Source of the DNA: HGM04593 sp045661205
GTDB taxonomy: Bacteria; Bacteroidota; Bacteroidia; Bacteroidales; Bacteroidaceae
Length of the DNA stretch: 64,000 nucleotides
Direction of reading: 5' to 3'
Assembly: GCA_045661205.1 (NCBI GenBank)
Contig: JAZRFE010000018.1
Coordinates: forward strand, 62,001-126,000
The notes under the pieces were generated by a model. It was given only the letters and a program-made list of their open reading frames with translations, made no database searches and was not told the origin of the DNA. This document shows positions 1 through 6,801 of the stretch, piece after piece; positions within the stretch are counted from its first letter, which is position 1, and every line of letters begins with the position of its first letter. A program made the position numbers and the translations under genes.

Positions 1-1133
1 TGGATTATGAGGCGCAGTACAGACATACAACCGAATATGTTCAGCGCATACTCTCTTCAAATAGTGATGTTTTCGAAGTCTTTCACTGCTGTGTCCCTTT
101 CAAGGTTGTCACCTGCACTTCGATGTTCCAGAGATATTGGCGTCCTTGGGACGAGAATATGAAGGATTTGTGGGTGCGTACCCGTCCTGAGAACTGTTTG
201 ACAAAAGAGGACTTTGACTTTTACTCCGAGGATTTATGGGATTACGATTTTCAGATACTCTTTTCCCAATGGTTACGCCGTCACAAAGGTGTAAAGAATA
301 TATGCAGTCTTGTAGGTATACGCACCGAAGAGAGTTTCAATAGATGGAGAGTGATACATAGTGAAAAAAACTATAAACATTTCATGAACTGTCGTTGGAC
401 AAGAATGATTGATGATGTTGCATGCAGCGCCTACCCCATCTTCGATTGGAAGACAGTAGATATATGGACTGCCAACGGCAAGTTCTCATGGGATTATAAT
501 CATCTGTACGACCTATACTATCAAGCCGGTGTGCCACTAAACAGACAACGCGTGGCAAGCCCGTTTATCTCAGAGGCCATATCCTCGTTGGAGATTTATC
601 GTGTAATCGATCCGGACACATGGGGGCGTATGGTGAGTCGTGTAAATGGTGTGAACTTCGCAAGTATATATGGCGATACAACAGCCATGGGCTGGAGGTC
701 TATTAAATGCCCCGAGGGTTTTTCGTGGAAACAATATATGTATTTCTTGCTTGATACTCTACCCGAACATGTCAGAAATAATTACTTGGAAAAACTGAAT
801 GTGAGTATGAAATTCTGGCGTACGAGAGGAGGATGTCTCAGCAGCGAAACGATAGAAAAGCTCCGTAAGGCTAATGTGCAGTTCACTATTGGCGAGACTA
901 CTTCGTACAATACCAACAAAAGGCCTGTGTTGATGGAGTATATCGATGATATCGACATAGCAGAGTTTCGCGAGATTCCCACTTACAAACGCATGTGTAT
1001 ATGTATACTGAAGAATGATCATGTGTGCAAGTATATGGGTTTTGCTGTCACGAAAAAGGAAAAAGAGTTAAGAGAAGATGTTGTAAGAAAATATAAAGCA
1101 TTGAGGGATGGAAAAGAAGAGTCCGGTATATAA
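1..1133 (+). CDS. IbrA-like PAPS-reductase-family protein (DUF3440), 5' end outside window
   Basis: The reading frame is already open at base 3, so the N-terminal ATP-binding loop (normally SGGKDS in this fold) lies outside the window; an internal ATG at 123 is unlikely to be the start. The visible part has the adenine-nucleotide alpha-hydrolase/PAPS-reductase signature VGIRTEESFNRWR and, further on, PIFDWKTVDIW, as in IbrA, DndC and CysH relatives. IbrA-type proteins are known in E. coli as partners of the ParB-like IbrB; their chemistry is not settled. The stop overlaps the start of the IbrB-like gene by 26 bp, so the two are translationally linked. I infer activation or transfer of a sulfur group by ATP-dependent chemistry; the substrate cannot be read from the sequence. 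Confidence 0.8.
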   Translation, partial: DYEAQYRHTTEYVQRILSSNSDVFEVFHCCVPFKVVTCTSMFQRYWRPWDENMKDLWVRTRPENCLTKEDFDFYSEDLWDYDFQILFSQWLRRHKGVKNICSLVGIRTEESFNRWRVIHSEKNYKHFMNCRWTRMIDDVACSAYPIFDWKTVDIWTANGKFSWDYNHLYDLYYQAGVPLNRQRVASPFISEAISSLEIYRVIDPDTWGRMVSRVNGVNFASIYGDTTAMGWRSIKCPEGFSWKQYMYFLLDTLPEHVRNNYLEKLNVSMKFWRTRGGCLSSETIEKLRKANVQFTIGETTSYNTNKRPVLMEYIDDIDIAEFREIPTYKRMCICILKNDHVCKYMGFAVTKKEKELREDVVRKYKALRDGKEESGI

Positions 1134-1626
1134 TGTTAAAGCTGTACCTGTGGAGAAGGTGGTTGCAAATGAGTATAATCCCAATGTTGTTGCCCCACCC
1201 GAAATGAAACTGCTTGAGCTTTCCATTTGGGAAGATGGATACACAATGCCTTGTGTGTGCTACTATCGTAAAGAGGACGACTGTTACGAAATTGTCGATG
1301 GTTTTCATCGTTATATGGTGATGAAAACTTCACAACGTATATATGAGCGTGAAAAGGGCTTGCTGCCTGTAACAGTAATCGATAAGGATATTTCGGAGAG
1401 AATGGCATCGACGATACGTCACAACAGAGCGCGAGGCACGCACATGGTAGAACTTATGAGCAGCATCGTGGGTGAGCTTACAAAGTCGGGGATGTCCGAC
1501 GCATGGATAATGCGCAACATAGGAATGAGCAAGGATGAGTTGTTACGTTTGAAACAGATTTCGGGACTTGCCGAGCTATTTGCAAACAGAGAGTTCGGTC
1601 GCTCCGAAGAGTGGGTCGAAGAGTAA
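1108..1626 (+). CDS. IbrB-like ParB/sulfiredoxin-fold protein
   Basis: The 172-residue protein starts inside the end of the IbrA-like gene. It has a ParB N-terminal-type domain: VPVEKVVANEYNPN near the start, the nucleotide-binding segment EIVDGFHRY around residue 70, and TIRHNRARG around residue 107, equivalent to the GxxR/ENxxR motifs of ParB nucleotide pockets. A short helical tail with MSDAWIMRNIGMSKDELLRL resembles the HTH segment that follows this domain in ParB relatives. In E. coli IbrB works with IbrA. It is probably not a chromosome-partition ParB, because there is no ParA neighbour and the C-terminal dimerisation domain is missing. Function is inferred from pairing only. Confidence 0.8.
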   Translation: MEKKSPVYNVKAVPVEKVVANEYNPNVVAPPEMKLLELSIWEDGYTMPCVCYYRKEDDCYEIVDGFHRYMVMKTSQRIYEREKGLLPVTVIDKDISERMASTIRHNRARGTHMVELMSSIVGELTKSGMSDAWIMRNIGMSKDELLRLKQISGLAELFANREFGRSEEWVEE

Positions 1627-1638
1627 TTAAATTAAAGA

Positions 1639-2364
1639 ATGGACACTACCCTGGTATATGTGTTTTTGCTGACCATTGCAGCGAGTTTCATACAGCGTGT
1701 CAGTGGTTTCGGGTTCGGAATATTTGTAATGATGTTCTTCCCGTTTTTCTTGTCGTCATACGGTGAGTCGATAACCCTCTCCGGGCTTTTGGCCGGAACG
1801 ACAGCTTTGCTTATTGCCATCAGAAATTTCAAGCATATCAAATGGAATGTCATGTGGATAATTGTCCTATTCAATGTCGCTATTTCATATATTGCCATTG
1901 AATATATGGCATCTGTCAGCAACGAAATGCTTAAACGATGTCTGGGAATACTGCTTGTAATTACCGCGATATATTTTATGTTATGCGATGGAAAGGTGAA
2001 GATGGTCATCCGTTCAAAAATTTCGCAAGCAGTTGTAGGTGCATTGAGTGGCGTGATGGGTGGAATGTTTGCTATGCCCGGCCCGCCTGTTGTGCTTTAT
2101 TGCATAAGCGCTATTGATGACAAACGCGAATACATTGCAACTCTTCAGGCATTTTCAGTAGTCTTTAATATATTTTATACAATATTCAGAGCCAACGTCG
2201 GTTTCTTCACTGAAAACACCTTCATGTATTGGAGTGTCGGTCTTACCGGTCTTGTTGCAGGAGCATGGCTCGGCTCGCGTTGCTTTGAATATATAAGCAG
2301 TTCGATGCTCAAAAGAATCGTCTACATCATGATGATGATAAGTGGCATAGCTGCCATTCTATGA
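1639..2364 (+). CDS. TauE/SafE (TSUP) family sulfur-anion permease
   Basis: This 241-residue membrane protein starts 12 bp after the IbrB-like gene and ends just before a terminator, so it is the last gene of the ibrA-ibrB-like operon. It has about eight hydrophobic segments and the TSUP-type beginning SFIQRVSGFGFG, with a second repeat half around VVGALSGVMGGMFAMPGPP. The family moves sulfite, sulfoacetate or related organosulfonates across the inner membrane. Its place after a PAPS-reductase-fold gene suggests export of a sulfur oxyanion made or released by that reaction; this is inference. Family call is firm, substrate is not. Confidence 0.85.
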   Translation: MDTTLVYVFLLTIAASFIQRVSGFGFGIFVMMFFPFFLSSYGESITLSGLLAGTTALLIAIRNFKHIKWNVMWIIVLFNVAISYIAIEYMASVSNEMLKRCLGILLVITAIYFMLCDGKVKMVIRSKISQAVVGALSGVMGGMFAMPGPPVVLYCISAIDDKREYIATLQAFSVVFNIFYTIFRANVGFFTENTFMYWSVGLTGLVAGAWLGSRCFEYISSSMLKRIVYIMMMISGIAAIL

Positions 2365-2372
2365 TATAATGA

Positions 2373-2408
2373 AAAAAAATATAGCCGGTCACCCGGCTAT
2401 ATTTTTTG
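2373..2408. terminator. Bidirectional rho-independent terminator
   Basis: A-run, stem ATATAGCCGG, loop TCA, stem CCGGCTATAT, T-run. It lies between the converging permease gene (plus) and TPR gene (minus) and can serve both. Confidence 0.85.
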
Positions 2409-2425
2409 TATATTGTTGATGTCGA

Positions 2426-3859
2426 TTATTCCATCTCGTTCAACAGTTTTTCAACCTCTTCGTACTTTTTAGTCATTTTCAACTGCTGATAAATGTTAGA
2501 AAGTACTGCGCCCCACAAGTCGATTCTATCAGGCTTCTCTGCGCGAAGTTTCTCGTAAAGGGGAAGAGCATCCTCGCAGAATTGTTTGAGCTCTTTCTCC
2601 ATGTTGAGGTTGTAATAGCAGTTGTTGAGACCTGAACCCCAAAGCTCAACTCTCTCGGGCTGCAAAGTGCGGAGTTTCTCGTAAAGAGGAAGGGCCTTGC
2701 GGTTGTAAGAGGCAACTACCTCTTTGTCTTTCTTGATTTTAGCCTTATCGTTGATGTTTGTGCTTGCATTCTCCTGGTTGTAAATCTGGCCGAGGAGTGT
2801 GTAGCAGATACCCAGGTTGACAAGTGCACCTTCGTAGTTGGGATCCTTCTCAAGTGCCTTGTTGTACCATTCCATTGCATCGTTCAAACACTTGTTGCGT
2901 GCATCAGCCTCTCTAAGGCTCTTTTCTCCCTCCTGAAGGATAAGTCCCTTCACAAAGTAGAATACAGGGTTTGAGGGATCCGAAGCAATCATCTCGTCAG
3001 CAAACTTTGTCATCTCCTCGCTCTTGTTGCTCTTCTCGTAGTATCCCATAAGACTCTGATAGAAGTAGGGGTTGGTGGGATACGCCTTCGCACCATCTTT
3101 CAATGTCTGCAACCATGCAACTGAGTCGCCTGAATTTACCTGAGCCATTGCTTTGTATTTAAAAGCATTCTCCTTGAAGCTGGGCTCTTGCATTGCAAGG
3201 TCGATGTTCTTCAATACATTAGCATAGTTCTCGGTCTGCATACCGCAAAGTGATGCATAGTAAGCAGCATTTGCATTAAGCTCTACATCCTTAACAACGG
3301 GAATAGTGTCGAGGGGCTCGAGTGTTGATGTTTTGATGAACATGTCAAACTGCTTGAATGCCTCGTCATATTTTCCCTCGTTGTAGAAGTATGCACCACC
3401 ATTGAAAAGCTGGTTACGGTTCTCGTACATCATCTGTACAATTTCCATTGAATATTTGGGTGCTACCTTGCCTTTAGCGTTGGGTGCTTTGTCGAGCTCG
3501 TCACATTTAATAAGGTAATCAAAGATGTCGTAGCTTGAATTGTAGAGAAGAGGAGCATTGAATGACTGACCTTGTGAGCGTTTGTAGTTCTCTTCGTCGA
3601 TAACGCCTTTCTTTGCCTTGCAAGCTACATACCATACGTATGCATCGCTGTTGGTGAGGGGGCTCTTAATAGCAGCCTGAATAGTATTGAGAGCGCCGGC
3701 GTTGTCACCGAGAGTGATAGCCTTCTCAGCTTCTTTTGCTTTTGCCATAAGCTCTTTACGCTCTTTTTTCTGCGCTTTTATCTGTTCTTTTGTAAGCTCT
3801 TGTCCTGATACAGTGCTTGCAGCCAGAACCACAGCTAAAGATAAAACTAATTTTTTCAT
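2426..3859 (-). CDS. Exported tetratricopeptide-repeat protein
   Basis: 477 residues. The N-terminus MKKLVLSLAVVLAASTVSGQ is a signal peptide with a likely signal peptidase I site after VSG, followed by a strongly basic/coiled stretch (KEQIKAQKKERKELMAK). The rest is helical repeat. Recognisable TPR units lie around residues 290-345 (AMEWYNKALEKDPNYEGALVNL) and in the last 100 residues, where a near-duplicated unit, LPLYEKLR, occurs twice. It is probably periplasmic. The gene starts 23 bp after the gyrA stop on the same strand, so it may be read from the gyrA promoter. Many Bacteroidales have such a protein next to gyrA; its role is not known to me. Confidence 0.8.
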   Translation of the reverse strand: MKKLVLSLAVVLAASTVSGQELTKEQIKAQKKERKELMAKAKEAEKAITLGDNAGALNTIQAAIKSPLTNSDAYVWYVACKAKKGVIDEENYKRSQGQSFNAPLLYNSSYDIFDYLIKCDELDKAPNAKGKVAPKYSMEIVQMMYENRNQLFNGGAYFYNEGKYDEAFKQFDMFIKTSTLEPLDTIPVVKDVELNANAAYYASLCGMQTENYANVLKNIDLAMQEPSFKENAFKYKAMAQVNSGDSVAWLQTLKDGAKAYPTNPYFYQSLMGYYEKSNKSEEMTKFADEMIASDPSNPVFYFVKGLILQEGEKSLREADARNKCLNDAMEWYNKALEKDPNYEGALVNLGICYTLLGQIYNQENASTNINDKAKIKKDKEVVASYNRKALPLYEKLRTLQPERVELWGSGLNNCYYNLNMEKELKQFCEDALPLYEKLRAEKPDRIDLWGAVLSNIYQQLKMTKKYEEVEKLLNEME

Positions 3860-3882
3860 GTTCTTAAATTTTAAAAAATGAA

Positions 3883-6402
3883 TTATTCGTTGTTATTCTC
3901 GTTAGTATTGGGTGTTTCATTGGTAATAGTTTCACCGTTCTCCTCGCCATCAACTTCGGCCTCGTGACTTACCTTACATACAGAGCTGATTGTGTCATTC
4001 TTCTTCTTGAGGTCGATGATGCGTACTCCCTGTGTTGCACGACCGATTGTAGGAATCTGCTCAACAGCTGTTCTGATAGCGATACCCGATTTGTTTATTA
4101 CCATCAGGTCGTTGTCGTTTGTTACACCCATAATGGCAATGAGGGCACCTGTCTTTTCTGTTACATTGAGTGTCTTGACACCTTTACAACCGCGGTTCAC
4201 AGTAGGATACTCGTCGCTCACTGAACGCTTACCGTAGCCCTGCTCCGAGAGTACAAGGATGGTCTTGGGTGTCTCCTTGTTGAGAACTACCATTCCTACT
4301 ACCTCGTCGCCTTCGTCGAGTGCCATACCTCTTACACCGGTTGCTGTACGTCCCATTGTACGTACTGTGTTCTCATTGAAGCGTACGGCACGACCCTTGC
4401 GGTTTGCAAGTACGATGTCGCTGTCACCGTCGGTGAGTGCCACAGAGATTACTCTGTCGTCTTCGCGGATGGTTATCGCGTTGATACCGTTAGCGCGGGG
4501 ACGTGAATATTGCTCGAGGCTTGTCTTCTTAATTATACCCTGTTTAGTACAGAATATAAGGTTGTGGCTGTTGATGAAATTGCTGTCTGCAAGTGTCTTC
4601 ACGCGCACGATAGCATTGAGCGAATCGTCAGAATTGATGTTGAGCAGGTTCTGTATCGCACGACCCTTTGAGTTTTTACCACCCTCGGGAAGCTCGTATA
4701 CCTTGAGCCAATAGCAACGGCCACGCTGTGTGAAGAACATCATGGTGTTGTGCATGGTGGCAGTATAGATGTGCTCTATGAAGTCTGCATCACGGGTGTC
4801 GCTGCCTCGTGAGCCTACACCGCCTCTGTTCTGAGCGCGGTATTCCGCAAGCGGAGTACGTTTGATGTAGCCCATGTGCGAGATTGTTATCACCATCTCA
4901 TCGTCGGCATAGAAGTCCTCGGGGTTGAAGTCTTCCGATGCACTGTATTCTATGCGGCAACGGCGCTCGTCACCATATTTCTCTTTGATTTCGATAAGTT
5001 CGTCTTTGATAACCTTCTTGCAAAGTTCATCATTTGAGAGTACCTCTTTATAATATTCAATCTTTTTAGCAATCTCGTTGTATTCGTCGCGAAGCTGCTC
5101 TTGCAAGAGTCCTGTGAGCTGACGCAGACGCATCTCAACGATGGCATTTGCCTGTATCTCGCTCAGATTGAAACGCTCGATAAGTCCGGCCTTTGCGTCA
5201 GCAGGTGATTTTGCTGCGCGAATGATGCGTACTACCTCGTCGATGTTGTCCGATGCAATGATAAGTCCTTCGAGGATATGTGCACGCTCCTCGGCTTTGC
5301 GCAGGTCGAACTTTGTGCGACGTATTACCACCTCGTGGCGGTGCTCTATGAAGTTGCTAATGCAATCTTTTAATGTAAGCAGACGGGGACGCCCATGTAC
5401 AAGAGCAATGCAGTTTACGCTGAACGATGTCTGCAATGCACTCATCTTGTAGAGTTTGTTCAGAAGCACATTTGCATTGGCGTCGCGTTTAACATCAATA
5501 ACTATGCGCATACCCGACTGGTCGGACTCGTCGTTGATATTGGAAATGCCTTCAATCTTCTTTTCATTGACCATTGCGGCAATATCCTTTATAAGCTCTT
5601 CCTTATTTACATTGTAGGGGATTGCTGTTACAATTATCTTGTCGTGATAGTCGCCTGCCTCTATTTCGCATACGGCGCGCATCACTACCCTTCCGCGACC
5701 TGTCTCGTAAGCGTCGCGAACTCCAGCAAGGCCATAAATGTCGCAGCCTGTGGGGAAATCGGGTGCCTTGATGTGTTGCATCAAGCCGTCAGTGTCAATC
5801 TCGGGGTTGTCGATATATGCTACACATGCATCGATAACCTCGGTAAGGTTATGAGGCGGAATATTTGTTGCCATACCTACGGCAATACCCGATGAGCCGT
5901 TAATGAGAAGGTTGGGGATACGTGTGGGCATCAACACCGGTTCTTGTGTCTCGTTAGAATAGTTGGGAACGAAATCCACAGTCTCTTTGTAAAGGTCCTG
6001 TGCCATATCCTCACCAATCTTGCGCAGACGTGCCTCTGTGTAACGCATGGCAGCGGGTGAGTCTCCGTCAATAGAACCGAAGTTACCCTGACCGTCAATT
6101 AAAGGATAGCGCATAACCCAGCTTTGTGCCATACGCACAAGAGCCATATATACCGAAGAGTCACCATGAGGGTGATACTTACCGAGTACATCACCGACAG
6201 TACGTGCCGATTTTAGATATTTCTTATCGGAAGTGTTTCCCAATTCCATCATTCCATATAGAATACGGCGATGTACGGGCTTAAGGCCGTCGCGCACGTC
6301 GGGGAGCGCACGAGCCACGATTACCGACATCGAGTAGTTGATGTACGAAGTACGCATCTGATCCTCGATGTTGATTTTTATAATTCTATCGTTGTCAATC
6401 AT
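3883..6402 (-). CDS. gyrA: DNA gyrase subunit A
   Basis: 839 residues, the usual length. GyrA cuts and passes DNA, using GyrB as the ATPase, to introduce negative supercoils. The breakage-reunion domain carries the catalytic tyrosine Y121 in AAMRYTEARL. The quinolone-determining stretch reads HPHGDSSVYM, so the key serine is S82 (wild type), while the position of E. coli Asp87 is methionine (M86). The C-terminal beta-pinwheel has the GyrA-box-like QNRGGVGSRG instead of QRRGGKG, which I believe is usual for this phylum. The acidic, Asn-rich tail is typical. The TPR gene follows 23 bp downstream. A promoter with both Bacteroidetes boxes is seen upstream. Confidence 0.97.
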   Translation of the reverse strand: MIDNDRIIKINIEDQMRTSYINYSMSVIVARALPDVRDGLKPVHRRILYGMMELGNTSDKKYLKSARTVGDVLGKYHPHGDSSVYMALVRMAQSWVMRYPLIDGQGNFGSIDGDSPAAMRYTEARLRKIGEDMAQDLYKETVDFVPNYSNETQEPVLMPTRIPNLLINGSSGIAVGMATNIPPHNLTEVIDACVAYIDNPEIDTDGLMQHIKAPDFPTGCDIYGLAGVRDAYETGRGRVVMRAVCEIEAGDYHDKIIVTAIPYNVNKEELIKDIAAMVNEKKIEGISNINDESDQSGMRIVIDVKRDANANVLLNKLYKMSALQTSFSVNCIALVHGRPRLLTLKDCISNFIEHRHEVVIRRTKFDLRKAEERAHILEGLIIASDNIDEVVRIIRAAKSPADAKAGLIERFNLSEIQANAIVEMRLRQLTGLLQEQLRDEYNEIAKKIEYYKEVLSNDELCKKVIKDELIEIKEKYGDERRCRIEYSASEDFNPEDFYADDEMVITISHMGYIKRTPLAEYRAQNRGGVGSRGSDTRDADFIEHIYTATMHNTMMFFTQRGRCYWLKVYELPEGGKNSKGRAIQNLLNINSDDSLNAIVRVKTLADSNFINSHNLIFCTKQGIIKKTSLEQYSRPRANGINAITIREDDRVISVALTDGDSDIVLANRKGRAVRFNENTVRTMGRTATGVRGMALDEGDEVVGMVVLNKETPKTILVLSEQGYGKRSVSDEYPTVNRGCKGVKTLNVTEKTGALIAIMGVTNDNDLMVINKSGIAIRTAVEQIPTIGRATQGVRIIDLKKKNDTISSVCKVSHEAEVDGEENGETITNETPNTNENNNE

Positions 6403-6474
6403 TTAATATAAAGTATTATTATAATCAATAAACGGAATGTGCGGTATTTGTGTGTATACCCGCGTAAAAACGTG

Positions 6475-6506
6475 CTAAATTACATAAAATTCACGAATTG
6501 GGCAAA
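6475..6506 (-). promoter_or_regulatory. gyrA promoter
   Basis: Read on the minus strand: -33 TTTG (6506-6503), 20 nt spacer, -7 TAATTTAG (6482-6475), one mismatch from TAnnTTTG. Expected transcript start near 6469, about 67 nt before the ATG. Confidence 0.6.
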
Positions 6507-6625
6507 AAAAAACGCAAAATTGTGTCGTGCACATCGATTGTTTTTATGAATTTTACGTGCAATAATTCAACCACTTTGGCAGTTTTTTCGAAAAAGTTGT
6601 CTGACATTTAGTGTTTTTTAATATG

Positions 6626-6642
6626 TTGGCACGGTTTTTGTA
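6626..6642 (+). promoter_or_regulatory. Sigma-54-like promoter upstream of clpC
   Basis: TTGGCACGGTTTTTGTA matches TTGGCACG-N4-TTGCW except that the -12 GC is GT. Spacing between the GG and the -12 G is correct. Expected start near 6652. A one-base departure at the most conserved position lowers confidence. Confidence 0.35.
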
Positions 6643-6734
6643 AGGATTGTTATGTAAAAATAGTTGTCCGATGCCATGCAAGATATTAATTTCGCACTCG
6701 AAAAAGCATGATTTTCATGACAAATGTTATTTGC

Positions 6735-6753
6735 CACTGACTTTTTGTCAGTG
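6735..6753 (+). promoter_or_regulatory. Perfect inverted repeat, candidate clpC operator
   Basis: CACTGAC-TTTTT-GTCAGTG. It is not followed by a T-run on either strand, so it is not a terminator. The TTTTTG in its centre could be a -33 box, with a weak -7 (ACAGTTTG, ending 6777) 22 nt on. That arrangement fits a repressor site lying over a promoter. Confidence 0.45.
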
Positions 6754-6801
6754 TAATTAGTGTTCACAAACAGTTTGAATATTGAATGAGGAGAATGAAC
6801 T

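Larger units (their letters stand above)
6403..6801. other. 399-bp divergent control region between gyrA and clpC
   Basis: No coding potential is convincing here. The gyrA side holds a normal two-box promoter (6475-6506, minus). The clpC side holds a sigma-54-like element (6626-6642) and a perfect inverted repeat (6735-6753), giving clpC a possible leader of about 150 nt. Confidence 0.6.

Noticed and set aside
1108..1626. ParB chromosome- or plasmid-partition protein
   Set aside because: No ParA, no parS-like repeats, no C-terminal dimerisation domain; overlap with the IbrA-like gene fits IbrB.
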